Origin: a virus
DNA: 35,386 nucleotides
Direction: 5' to 3' (one strand)
IMG/VR virus record: IMGVR_UViG_3300027128_000009
Location: 1-35,386 of that record
How positions within the stretch are numbered: position 1 is the first letter of the stretch; each line of letters begins with the position of its first letter. The translations under genes were made by a program, and so were the position numbers. Shown one piece after another: positions 1-9,575 of the stretch. The notes below the pieces were generated by a model. That model was not told where the DNA came from. It was given only the letters and a program-made list of their open reading frames with translations, and did no database searches.

Positions 1-2
1 AT

Positions 3-3000
3 ATAAATACTGTATTTAATATATCTGGGGTTGGTAAGGGCGCAGAGTTCATATCATTATCTGGTGCTTCACAGTTTTTTATAAAACAAAATAATTTAAC
101 AAATATTACAACTCAAGAGTTTGAAGAAAAAATACTTTCTCCATTAGGAAAAAGTTTAAAAGATTTTAATAAGGAATCGGATTTTAGATCTTATGTAGAA
201 GATACTTTAATTCCTAACATAAGGTTAAACAAACCAAATTATTTATTTGGGTTATCTACTCAAGCATCGGCTCATGATTACCTTATCAATAATCTATCTT
301 GGTTATACTTGTTAAATACATCTGCTAACGGCAATTTAGCTTTTCAACCATCAACTTTAGTTGTAGACAGAATTGTAGATAATTTCTTTTATTACAATCC
401 AATAACTTTAAACGAAGCGTTAAAAGATGTAGCCACTTATATTTGGAAAAACTATACAACCTGTTCTTTATTTTCCACATACGAATTAATACCATCAATG
501 TTCCTTAGTGGGACTGGTAGATATGTTAGTGGAACGCAACAATTAGATAAGCTACACACTCTGATAGATGTACTATATTCTCCGTTATACTTAGATGCTA
601 AAGATACTCGCGTTCGTGATGTGTTTGAATTGTATAATTCAACATCCAAGTTTAATAAAGATACTACACAAGCAGGCCCATACAGTAAGTTTTTACAAGC
701 AATATCTTACTCAATGTATGATGTTGACGATCAGATTAGTAAATTAAATTTACTCTATGACATAGACAGATGCCCAGATGAGTATTTGCCTAGGATTGCT
801 GATCTTATAGGTTGGGAACTTTTAGGAGCAGATTCAAACAAATGGCGTGGTCAACTAAAAAACGCCATGATTGTTTACAAGTCTAAAGGAACGAAGAAAG
901 CTCTTAAATTAACATTAGAATCAGTATTCGGAGATACTTCATTTAATGTTAGCTCTGAAATAACTGAGTTGTATGAATCTTACATCCCTAATCTAATTTA
1001 CTATTGTTTAGCTACAGAGTGTTCAGCATTAAGTAGCCATGAGTCTTGGACTCTATCAAAAGCATTAGAGGCAGGAGTTCCTGTGACTAGTTACTCTTAC
1101 ACTGATATGGATCACAACATCCGTACAGTCGTGGACGCTATTCTTCGTGAATGTTTTTCGTTATATCCACAAAATTTTACAATAGGTGGAGTTCCTTTCT
1201 CTGTTAATTCTGAATATGATTATCGAGGTGTTGTAAACAATATACCTCCTTGGGAATTAATTAAATATTACAGATATTGTGATATAGATCCAAGAATGAT
1301 GAACTTCTTAGAGGAAAGACTTACATCTCTAGGAGTTCCACGCTATGTTGTTAATGGGTTTAAAACATATGTAAACCAAAATATTTTAACAGGTACTTCT
1401 ATTTTGTCTGTTAAAAATGGTTGGCTATTTTTTACATCTGGTGTAAATTATCCACCCAACAGAGAGTCTATTTTAAGAAACTTTGAGAAGGATAAAGTAA
1501 AGTATTTACCTTTATGGAATTCTAAGTCATCTTCATTCAACTTATCTTTAGAAGCATCATCATTTGAATTTAGTACTTATGCTAAATCATTATTTACATC
1601 TAATGGTTTAAAGAGTATCCTAAAGGCAATTTATGAATACACTCCTGCTCACTCTATCCCGTTAGTAGATTTAAATATTACTGATGAAGATACTGCGGGT
1701 TATGATGAGTATGTATGTAACAATGTAACATACTCTCCATCATCGGATGTGTTTACAGCATCTTCAGTTTTCGCAGGATTCTCTAGAGTTGGTATGAATA
1801 TGAGTTCTCTTAATAGAGACTTCTCTAGACGAGAAGTTGATTCTTTAGGGGATGGTGTATTCTTATCAGGAATCGGACTGTCTGGATTAGATAGAACATC
1901 TGTTAGAAGAAGAAACTACCAAAATTTAATAAATAAAGGTGGGTGGTACGATAGAACTGGATTTAATATGCCGGGATACTATGCTGGATCTGATGTACAG
2001 AATTTTAACTCGTACATACCATTGGGTTACATCCCATCAGCAGGTAAGTTTGCACCCGTAGCAACATATCAATCATTCTTGTATGATCGACTAAGCTCCA
2101 TTACGATTCCAGAAGTGTATGCAAGATGCGAGGGGTTAAATTCCCAAAATCAATTTTACGGAGTATATTCTAGTGCCACATTCCCTGTTAGAGGAACTAG
2201 TAGCATTGATGGAAACTATTGTGTTCGATATTCAACCAGAGGAGAATGTGATCCAATTATACCCGTGATGCATAGAAAAATGCAAAGTAATGCATACACT
2301 CTGGCAGAAGAATTTGTGTCTAATTTTGGATATCAAGGATTAGATCCTTCCGTATACAATGTAATCCAATGCATATCAAATTCTAGTTTAACTACTCAAC
2401 CATTAAAAACTGAAGATTTCTATAGATTTGAGTTTGGAAGAGATTTGCACAAATTGTATTTAAACTTAATAAAAGTCTTTGGCTTCCATAGTTTAACAAG
2501 AGGAGAATCTAGAGATAACGGCGGGTTTAATTTATTCTCACACATTAATGGCCCCCTGTTGTACAATGGTACTTTTAATGTTTATGGGTCTGCACTCAAT
2601 ACTTACCCAGAGTTAGTTACTAGCTCTTACACATCGGAAGTTCGATTAGGAAATTCATATAAAAATATATTCTCTACAAGTGCGCTAGCATCTGGAACAT
2701 ATGTAGCAAGTTCTACATCAGATCTTTATGTTCAAAAATATGAATTTAGAAATCCACATATCCTTAGTGGAGTAGAACTAGTTGTGCCTTCTGGTGTTGG
2801 TCCAAATGACTACTTCTCCGTTTATAAAATTGATACTAGTTTTGAAACAGAAGACGGTGAAGATTTTGCAATAGATAATACTGTTCTAAAGATAAGATCA
2901 AAGCCATCTGATGGATTAACTAGAGTTAAATTTAATTTAGGAACTTATGGACTCACAGCGAATAAATTAACTCCAGAGCATAATTTTAAAGTAGAAGTTC

Positions 3001-3677
3001 CTTATTTCATAGGAAAAGATACTACCAATTTATATGGTGGTGGCGGTGTGGGGGTATGGATTCATACTGAACCTGAAAATGGATATGTATGGTCTTGGTC
3101 GAACAAGGGCGTTTGGGAAATTGATTCTGTTGAATCTTTAACTAAAAAAAGGATTTTAGAAAATCTATCTCATTATGATACGATGCCATTAAATCAAATT
3201 AATGTAGACGATATATCCAGCCCGTCGCTGTTAATTGGTCAATCGTTACTAGATATTCGTAATGTTAACTCAACTTTATTTAAAAAGAATATTGTTGAAT
3301 TTCATACAAATAATAACTTAAATAAAATTCCAAACTACTATAATAATCAAGTACATAGACTTAATCAAGTTTATTCTGTGGAGGTATTTATGATACCGGA
3401 TCCTGTTGGAGATTCGTATGCTTTAATAGATAGAGTTAATATGTTGGACTCTACTTTAAATGAAATGTCTTCAGGATACACAGAAGATGAACTACAAAAA
3501 GTAATGATTTTCTTTAGAGAAAATGCACTTGGATTAGGTTCTCGCGTCGCACAAACTACAAGTTCTGTTTTCGGTGTTAGTGGAGGCAGTAGAATTAATT
3601 ATAGATACCATCCTGCGTTTGGAATATTTACTCAAAATGCAGCAGATGCTTACACGATTATAGATATAAGCCAATGA
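3..3677 (+). CDS. Baseplate wedge protein, gp7 / P2 gpI-like (5' end outside window)
   Basis: The reading frame is open from the first bases of the window, so the gene starts upstream; a TTG at 309 is only an internal codon. About 1224 residues are visible. Around visible residues 236-315 there is a tail-protein-I type segment (short motifs DRCPDEYLPRIADLIGWEL and the KSKGTKKAL loop), the hallmark of P2 gpI, whose T4 counterpart is the core of baseplate wedge protein gp7. The rest is Ser/Tyr/Asn-rich beta-type sequence I cannot assign. Its stop overlaps the next start (ATGA), so the two are translationally coupled. Size and position at the head of a fibre/baseplate block fit a wedge protein that bridges the hub and the peripheral fibres. 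The family call for the gpI segment is fairly firm; the gp7 identity is inferred. Confidence 0.75.
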   Translation: MNTVFNISGVGKGAEFISLSGASQFFIKQNNLTNITTQEFEEKILSPLGKSLKDFNKESDFRSYVEDTLIPNIRLNKPNYLFGLSTQASAHDYLINNLSWLYLLNTSANGNLAFQPSTLVVDRIVDNFFYYNPITLNEALKDVATYIWKNYTTCSLFSTYELIPSMFLSGTGRYVSGTQQLDKLHTLIDVLYSPLYLDAKDTRVRDVFELYNSTSKFNKDTTQAGPYSKFLQAISYSMYDVDDQISKLNLLYDIDRCPDEYLPRIADLIGWELLGADSNKWRGQLKNAMIVYKSKGTKKALKLTLESVFGDTSFNVSSEITELYESYIPNLIYYCLATECSALSSHESWTLSKALEAGVPVTSYSYTDMDHNIRTVVDAILRECFSLYPQNFTIGGVPFSVNSEYDYRGVVNNIPPWELIKYYRYCDIDPRMMNFLEERLTSLGVPRYVVNGFKTYVNQNILTGTSILSVKNGWLFFTSGVNYPPNRESILRNFEKDKVKYLPLWNSKSSSFNLSLEASSFEFSTYAKSLFTSNGLKSILKAIYEYTPAHSIPLVDLNITDEDTAGYDEYVCNNVTYSPSSDVFTASSVFAGFSRVGMNMSSLNRDFSRREVDSLGDGVFLSGIGLSGLDRTSVRRRNYQNLINKGGWYDRTGFNMPGYYAGSDVQNFNSYIPLGYIPSAGKFAPVATYQSFLYDRLSSITIPEVYARCEGLNSQNQFYGVYSSATFPVRGTSSIDGNYCVRYSTRGECDPIIPVMHRKMQSNAYTLAEEFVSNFGYQGLDPSVYNVIQCISNSSLTTQPLKTEDFYRFEFGRDLHKLYLNLIKVFGFHSLTRGESRDNGGFNLFSHINGPLLYNGTFNVYGSALNTYPELVTSSYTSEVRLGNSYKNIFSTSALASGTYVASSTSDLYVQKYEFRNPHILSGVELVVPSGVGPNDYFSVYKIDTSFETEDGEDFAIDNTVLKIRSKPSDGLTRVKFNLGTYGLTANKLTPEHNFKVEVPYFIGKDTTNLYGGGGVGVWIHTEPENGYVWSWSNKGVWEIDSVESLTKKRILENLSHYDTMPLNQINVDDISSPSLLIGQSLLDIRNVNSTLFKKNIVEFHTNNNLNKIPNYYNNQVHRLNQVYSVEVFMIPDPVGDSYALIDRVNMLDSTLNEMSSGYTEDELQKVMIFFRENALGLGSRVAQTTSSVFGVSGGSRINYRYHPAFGIFTQNAADAYTIIDISQ

Positions 3678-5722
3678 TTAGAGGATCCGTAGAAATCATA
3701 AATAACTTAGGGGAGCCAAACGAAGAAATATTATTTATAGAAAATAATATGATCGTGGATGGTGCGGCTGAAACTATAGCTACAATGATGACAATCCCTC
3801 CTGATGCGAGTGCATACGGATTTGGATCATCTATCTATGATACATCTAATTTTACCATTCAAGCAATTTCGTTCGGTAAAGCTCCTATTCAGTATTATTT
3901 GAACGCACACAAACTAGATGGTATTTCTAAATATGGTAGGGAAGCATCTGGACAAATTTGGGTTTCTGGTATGGGTGCTTCTGGCACTTCTTCTTATGTC
4001 CCTTTACCATTCTTACCTACATCTCCCAGTCCATATGATAATTATCTTGTTGATTTAACAGACAGTGAGTTTTTATCATACATATCAACAAACATTACAA
4101 ATGTAGAAGTCTCTGCTTTAGGTTACACAAATATAGATGGACTTCTTGCAACTTGGGGTGGATTTGATATTTATACACCCTTATATGAAACTCCACAGAA
4201 TCTATATTCAGTATCCACTATTTCTGATAGTCGAAATCACTTTATTACTTTAGGAACTAATGGGCAAGTATCTTGTTGGGGTGGAAATAACGCATACGGC
4301 GAATTAAATGTTCCTTCTGATTTAGGTAGTTGTATAAGCGTTGCAGCAGGATTATTTACTTCTTACGCTGTTAATAATAGTAATACCCTGCGATCTTGGG
4401 GGAGAAATGCATATTTTCCTCCTGAACAAAGGACCAATGTATCTTCCGTAGTTGCGGCATATGATCATAATATTATACTAAAAACAAATGGAACTGTATC
4501 ATCCTTTTTTAGTCTTCTCATGCCTACTAGACCTATACCACAGGCTATTCAGGGAAATGTAAAAAAAATTAAATCACATTGGGGAGCACATCACACATTA
4601 GCAATATTAAACGATAATTCTGTTTCTGGTTGGATGAGTACATGGAGAACAGATCCAACTTTAAATAAAGGACAAATAACCTTTCCAGCATTACCAAACA
4701 CTGTAGTTGATGTTGCTGCTGGGGAATATCATTCTTTAATATGTTTTTCTGATGGTACTGTATCCGCATTTGGTGACAATGATAAAGGGCAATGTAATAT
4801 TCCTAGCTCAATACAAGGATATACTATACAGGGAAATGTTGTAGGTGTCGCTGCTGGTTTGAGTCAAAGTTTTGTAATATTATCTAATGGTAAGGCTTTT
4901 GGTTGGGGACTTGATTCAGGTGATTTTGATTTAACATTAGATGTTCCCAATGAGGATAATAAAAAAATAAAAAATTTATCTGTCGGATTAGATGGTAAAT
5001 ATGCACATGCAGTTTACACATCTACATTAGAATACACGACTATAGGCACATCATCAGTTACTATATCTTCCGTAGATGGTGGATTCTACAATAGTGAAAA
5101 TTATAAACAAAATGTTAATTTACTGCCATTCCCTAATAATGTTATAAACAAAATGGTAATAAATGACGAAGTTGTAGATATAATCCCATCTGCTATTGGA
5201 ACTTTATTAGATGGGGCCTATGCGCCTTCCGGTGGGGTTACTGTTGTTGTTGCGAGCGGTGTAGCACCATATACGGTTGTAGCTTCTGCGAGTGTAAGTG
5301 GTACTTTAAATACACAAGGTAACATAGATTTTAGGGGGTATATTAAAAATATTGCTCCTGCAACTAATCCAGCAAACGGGCTGGTTGTAAGTTCTCTAAA
5401 TGTATCGTCTAATGGGGAAATAACATACTCCCTTACCTTGGGAACAGCAGATTGTACTGTAGCAAACTTATATGGTGGAATAACCTCGATGGGTCTTTGG
5501 ACATACGATTTACAAAAAAATCTAGCTAAGGGAGATAAGCCCCCTTATGTTTTTAAAAGGTTGCCTGAAGAATCAGGTACATACAAGGCTCCATTAGATT
5601 ATAAATTATTTGCTAAAAAAACATTTAACGATAATATAGTTAAAATAAAAGATTATACTACCTTTGCAGCCATAGACAGGCGATCTAGTTTACAACTTAG
5701 ATGGAGATTGTATTTCTTATAA
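3674..5722 (+). CDS. Tail protein with RCC1-like beta-propeller inserted in a conserved base domain
   Basis: 682 residues. Residues 1-70 (GSVEIINNLGEPNEEILF, NNMIVDG) match the N-termini of the genes at 5753 and 22296. The last ~90 residues (ITSMGLWTYD, then TFAAID followed by LRWRLYFL) match their C-termini. Between them, roughly residues 143-440, I count about seven repeats of the RCC1 type: V..VAAG..H..L...G.V..WG.N..GQ, for instance VVDVAAGEYHSLICFSDG and VVGVAAGLSQSFVILSNG. Seven blades is the normal RCC1 propeller count. This suggests a display domain inserted in a structural base, perhaps a receptor-binding or decoration head. The start overlaps the previous stop by ATGA. RCC1 repeats are well supported; the adhesin role is inference. 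Confidence 0.72.
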   Translation: MIRGSVEIINNLGEPNEEILFIENNMIVDGAAETIATMMTIPPDASAYGFGSSIYDTSNFTIQAISFGKAPIQYYLNAHKLDGISKYGREASGQIWVSGMGASGTSSYVPLPFLPTSPSPYDNYLVDLTDSEFLSYISTNITNVEVSALGYTNIDGLLATWGGFDIYTPLYETPQNLYSVSTISDSRNHFITLGTNGQVSCWGGNNAYGELNVPSDLGSCISVAAGLFTSYAVNNSNTLRSWGRNAYFPPEQRTNVSSVVAAYDHNIILKTNGTVSSFFSLLMPTRPIPQAIQGNVKKIKSHWGAHHTLAILNDNSVSGWMSTWRTDPTLNKGQITFPALPNTVVDVAAGEYHSLICFSDGTVSAFGDNDKGQCNIPSSIQGYTIQGNVVGVAAGLSQSFVILSNGKAFGWGLDSGDFDLTLDVPNEDNKKIKNLSVGLDGKYAHAVYTSTLEYTTIGTSSVTISSVDGGFYNSENYKQNVNLLPFPNNVINKMVINDEVVDIIPSAIGTLLDGAYAPSGGVTVVVASGVAPYTVVASASVSGTLNTQGNIDFRGYIKNIAPATNPANGLVVSSLNVSSNGEITYSLTLGTADCTVANLYGGITSMGLWTYDLQKNLAKGDKPPYVFKRLPEESGTYKAPLDYKLFAKKTFNDNIVKIKDYTTFAAIDRRSSLQLRWRLYFL

Positions 5723-5752
5723 TTTTAAATAATGTAAGTATATATTAATAGT

Positions 5753-6328
5753 ATGAAAAACCAAGACATCATATCCCCAAGAGGACATTTAGAAATAGTT
5801 AAAATCTGGAACACAGGTCAAGAAGAAATCGTGTTTTCAGAAAAGAATACTATCGTATCTGGTATGGGTGTGGGGTTAGCTTTAATGTTTGCTGGTTCTG
5901 GTTCTGATACAATCAAAGACTATCAAATTGGTAGATTTCAAGTAGGCACTAGTTCCCATACTACATATGGAGCATCAACATACGAGTTAGCTTCCGCTCT
6001 TACATTAGGTAATTACGGTGCGGCTCCTGACATACGAGTATCTTCATTATCTCAAATGGTTAATGGAAATGTAGTAACTGAAAAGGCTTTTGGTGTCATA
6101 CCTTTTAATTTAACCAGAAAAGTAGATAAAACATCGGTCCAATTTGGAATATTTTTAGGACCTAACACAGCTAATGTGGCTTCTCAATTAAAAGAAATCG
6201 GATTGTTCATGAATAATCCTTTTAAATATTCACCGGAAACACCAATTCTCGTAGCATACAAACCATTTAGCCCAATAGCTAAAACTGATCAATTTAGCTT
6301 ATTATTTAAGTGGACTATCATTTTCTAA
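5753..6328 (+). CDS. Small tail structural protein, stand-alone base domain
   Basis: 191 residues made up entirely of the domain that flanks the RCC1 propeller in the upstream gene. Shared features are G-x-LEIVKIWNTGQEEIVF at the start, KNTIVSGMG, YQIGRFQVGTS, then LKEIGLFMNN and ILVAYKPF, ending in LLFKWTIIF. The gene at 22296 is a third copy. No enzyme motif or signal peptide is seen. The short upstream gap has no clear ribosome-binding site but contains TATATATTAATAG ending just before the ATG, so expression could come from a near-leaderless transcript or by read-through. Likely a virion component, perhaps a fibre or baseplate adaptor; the exact role is unknown. Confidence 0.6.
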   Translation: MKNQDIISPRGHLEIVKIWNTGQEEIVFSEKNTIVSGMGVGLALMFAGSGSDTIKDYQIGRFQVGTSSHTTYGASTYELASALTLGNYGAAPDIRVSSLSQMVNGNVVTEKAFGVIPFNLTRKVDKTSVQFGIFLGPNTANVASQLKEIGLFMNNPFKYSPETPILVAYKPFSPIAKTDQFSLLFKWTIIF

Positions 6329-6338
6329 GGAATAGCAC

Positions 6339-9300
6339 ATGGCATTTATCCCAACAGACTTATACTTATCTAGCGGAACAGCAGGAATATTTAACTACTG
6401 GACTCCCTCAGTAACTAAATTTGATAGTTCAACTTTCTACAACTGGGAACAAGATAATGAACCCTTGTACGACTTAGATGAGCGTACATCTTTATTATGG
6501 GATAGAGCCGGAAATCCTATACAGGATGGATTCTCTGGAATTGCAGGTAAGGTATTTGTTGTTTCCGCTAATGCAACCTTTGCGGTAAACTCTAATTCTA
6601 ACGGGATGGTATTCCGTAATTTAAGTTCAGTATTAAATGTACTTCCTAGCAGAATTACATACCCAATAATAATTGAGGTTGCATCATACGGTGATTTGGG
6701 TGATCTAGTTTTAAAAAATATAAAGATTGACGAATCTGTTCCCGGCGCAGGACTAGAGATAGTAAACAGAGCATTCGGAAGAAGCACTCATGCTAGTGGA
6801 GCTTTATTTAATGGAACTACAGTATCTGCGGTTAGCTCAACAGATCTGTATAACTCAATTATAAATTCGAGTTCAATTTACCTATCAACAGTAGTTACTA
6901 GTTCTGTTACTGATCCTCGGTGGGCAACAAATCGTGGGTGGATATCCCCAATACCATTAGGATATACTAACTATGGATTTGGTTCTGGATACATTAATTT
7001 TAATGCTGGGCTAATCGTAGATACTTTAGACAAGATTAAATTTGCTCCATACACCGCTACACAAGATGCAACTGTGCCATCTGATTATTTTAGAGTTTCT
7101 GGGGCTGATGGAAATACTTATTACTCTAGTAATGGTATAGCTGCGAATAATGTAAATTGTTTTGCCGCAATATATGGCAATTATTTAAATAAAGTAAAAA
7201 TAGAAAACTGTGCAGGCCCAATCTACATTAGAAACTTCTGTGTAGATGGTGGTGGATCCACATCAGGAGTATCTCTTGCACATACGACTCAAACAGGATT
7301 TGACATTACTAACTCAAAGGTAACTCTAGAAAATTCATTTGCATTACGCTGCAAAGAAAACGGGTTTAAATTTGTAAATTCAGATATTACCGTGAGAAGA
7401 GGTTTGTTTGCAGTAAGAAACTATGCACTAAGCACTACGAGCGCACGCGACACGAGCGTTACTGGAATTGGTTTAAATAGTATTAATTCTGTAATAACTA
7501 TTGAAGATCAAACTACACCAATTACAGTATCAGGCTTGGATATTCCTATTCATACCATGTTTAATAACATAGGTATAAAATTAGTAAACTCACATTTACT
7601 TGGTAAAGGATCTCTTCCTGCTAGTAGCACTTTAACAGCGTCTGAGGCTCCCATACTAATTCAAACTTTGTGCAACACCGAATGTGGTATGCATTTAGAA
7701 AATTCAGTTTATAAGCACAAGGGAATTACTCAAGCATCTCAAAATTATAATGGCATTCGTGCGTACAACTCAATGCTAGAGTTGCCTATGGTTGTAGCAA
7801 GTTATAACCAAGGAATTGGTTTTGAAGCTGTTAATTCAATAATTATAAAAAACCCCAACACCGTAAAAGTAGATCAATCCAACAAGTTCAAAGATATTAG
7901 TTGGAACATTGAGCAGTTTACTTACGGGTATAATGGGCAGCATTTAGTTTTAAATAATTCACAGTTGCTTTATAAGAAGACAGATTCTACTCCTGACAAG
8001 ATGGGAACCACTCTTTTCTACGGAGTGCTAGGCGTAAATGATGTCAACGGAACAATAACTCATAAATCCGGCATAATAGTAAAAAACAACTCGTATGCTG
8101 ATTTCGTTCAGACAAAAATACAAACTTTAAATATAAACACAGATACCTACTACAATAGCGCAGCGGTATTTGGTACATGTATTAATGTTGCAAAGAATTC
8201 AAAAGCTAGATTCTTGGGATCAAAATCAGGGCCTACGGTATTACTTGGTGCAAACGAGTATGGAACAAATACTGCTGCTGCGGTTGCAACAGAAAACTCT
8301 GAGTTAGAATTCGCTGGTGTTACATTTATAGGACAAGCAGGGGTAGATGCTCTTGTTGAGAAAAACTCTGTAGTTAAATTTAATCCACAAAGAACTGATG
8401 AAGGTAATCTTGATGTTTCTGGTTGGAACTTATCTGATGGAACCAATCATACTAAAGTAGAATTGCACTCATTGCGTGCGTGCTTAGTTGCGGATGATAA
8501 CTCAACTATAGTGATGGAAGACCTAGGGGATATACATTCTTTCTGGCCTGCATCACAAACTAGTAGCATGGATTATAATCAAGATAATTCATTAAATACA
8601 TCTGCCTACACTGCTAGTGGGTATCTACAGTTTTATCCAAATGGGCAGGATGAAGATATTGTAGACAACCAAGGAACTAGATTTAATCTATCTTCAACAA
8701 CTATTAATACCCCAAATGATAGATTGTTTACTGCTGGATCTAGAGAATTCTTCTTGGTTAATTACAAGAGCGCAACAGCAAGCTCTGATATATTAGCTTT
8801 CTCTACTGGAGGCATGTGTGTTCGTGCAGTAAATAACAGTAATGTTAAGGTAAATAATGTTCACTTCCCTGCCGGATGGGAAAACTGTAGGGGTATTTAT
8901 TACGATACATCTGCGACATTCTGTGAAAGACTTAGAATTTGGAATATCTGCGATAGTTCTAAACTACATGCTGCATATTGTTCAGTCAGTGGGTTGTATC
9001 CATCTTTAGCTGGATACAGAGGTCCAAGTTCTGTGTATGTGTCCGGTGCAAGCATAACTGCTTCGGGCGCACCCGCAGGAACGCCAGATACAGGAATACT
9101 AAGTGTTCTTGATTATTACGGAGCTTCTGGAGCAAACCTAGGTACAAATTATGGCCCATTTAGATTGTACATGTCTCCTAATGGAAGAGCTAAGTTCTTA
9201 ACAACTAATGCATCAGATTCTGGTATTGTGTACCAAGTGCTTTCACAAGGATATAATCCATCAGCAACTTGTAGTACTATATCAACAGAATTGTCTTCAA

Positions 9301-9575
9301 TTTATTCAGACATAACTACGGCAAAGTTCTATTATGTGTCTTCTATGTTAGATGATAGTTATGCAAATAGAATTCGATTAGATGAGTCAGCAGCAGATAC
9401 TTTTGCTAATGCTAGACACAATGCAATACAAAAATCTGGGCGCGTTCCGTTGGTAACTATTTATAGATCTAGAAATAGTACATCTACAGGATCTCAAGCG
9501 TTTGATGCTGGCTATGATAAATTTGGAAATGGTTTTAAATCATCTGAAATATTTGATTTAAGGAGAGATAACTAA
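6339..9575 (+). CDS. Large beta-helix tail/baseplate structural protein
   Basis: 1078 residues, preceded by a good AAGGA ribosome-binding site. The N-terminus carries YNWEQDNEPLYDLDER, matching YYWEIDNIPLKQLQEN in the next gene, so the two probably dock on the same partner. From about residue 280 to 840 there are recurring short strands ending in N-S-x-(I/V)-x-(V/I/L/F) turns (NSKVTLENS, NSDITVRRG, NSVITIEDQ, NSELEFAG, NSVVKFN, NSNVKVNN). This is the ladder pattern of a right-handed parallel beta-helix, as in phage tailspikes and pectate-lyase folds. The C-terminus ends FKSSEIFDLRRDN. Its stop overlaps the next ATG by one base. A structural fibre/spike or baseplate periphery role is likely; I see no clear catalytic residues for a depolymerase. 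Confidence 0.65.
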   Translation: MAFIPTDLYLSSGTAGIFNYWTPSVTKFDSSTFYNWEQDNEPLYDLDERTSLLWDRAGNPIQDGFSGIAGKVFVVSANATFAVNSNSNGMVFRNLSSVLNVLPSRITYPIIIEVASYGDLGDLVLKNIKIDESVPGAGLEIVNRAFGRSTHASGALFNGTTVSAVSSTDLYNSIINSSSIYLSTVVTSSVTDPRWATNRGWISPIPLGYTNYGFGSGYINFNAGLIVDTLDKIKFAPYTATQDATVPSDYFRVSGADGNTYYSSNGIAANNVNCFAAIYGNYLNKVKIENCAGPIYIRNFCVDGGGSTSGVSLAHTTQTGFDITNSKVTLENSFALRCKENGFKFVNSDITVRRGLFAVRNYALSTTSARDTSVTGIGLNSINSVITIEDQTTPITVSGLDIPIHTMFNNIGIKLVNSHLLGKGSLPASSTLTASEAPILIQTLCNTECGMHLENSVYKHKGITQASQNYNGIRAYNSMLELPMVVASYNQGIGFEAVNSIIIKNPNTVKVDQSNKFKDISWNIEQFTYGYNGQHLVLNNSQLLYKKTDSTPDKMGTTLFYGVLGVNDVNGTITHKSGIIVKNNSYADFVQTKIQTLNINTDTYYNSAAVFGTCINVAKNSKARFLGSKSGPTVLLGANEYGTNTAAAVATENSELEFAGVTFIGQAGVDALVEKNSVVKFNPQRTDEGNLDVSGWNLSDGTNHTKVELHSLRACLVADDNSTIVMEDLGDIHSFWPASQTSSMDYNQDNSLNTSAYTASGYLQFYPNGQDEDIVDNQGTRFNLSSTTINTPNDRLFTAGSREFFLVNYKSATASSDILAFSTGGMCVRAVNNSNVKVNNVHFPAGWENCRGIYYDTSATFCERLRIWNICDSSKLHAAYCSVSGLYPSLAGYRGPSSVYVSGASITASGAPAGTPDTGILSVLDYYGASGANLGTNYGPFRLYMSPNGRAKFLTTNASDSGIVYQVLSQGYNPSATCSTISTELSSIYSDITTAKFYYVSSMLDDSYANRIRLDESAADTFANARHNAIQKSGRVPLVTIYRSRNSTSTGSQAFDAGYDKFGNGFKSSEIFDLRRDN

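Noticed and set aside
309-311. TTG at 309 as start of the wedge protein
   Set aside because: The frame is open and coding-like back to the window edge, with no ribosome-binding site at 309.
6437-6787. Minus-strand open frames opposite the long structural genes (for example 6437-6787, 8150-8446, 33002-33349)
   Set aside because: They are antisense to strongly supported genes, have low-complexity or Cys/Ser-rich translations, and have no ribosome-binding sites.
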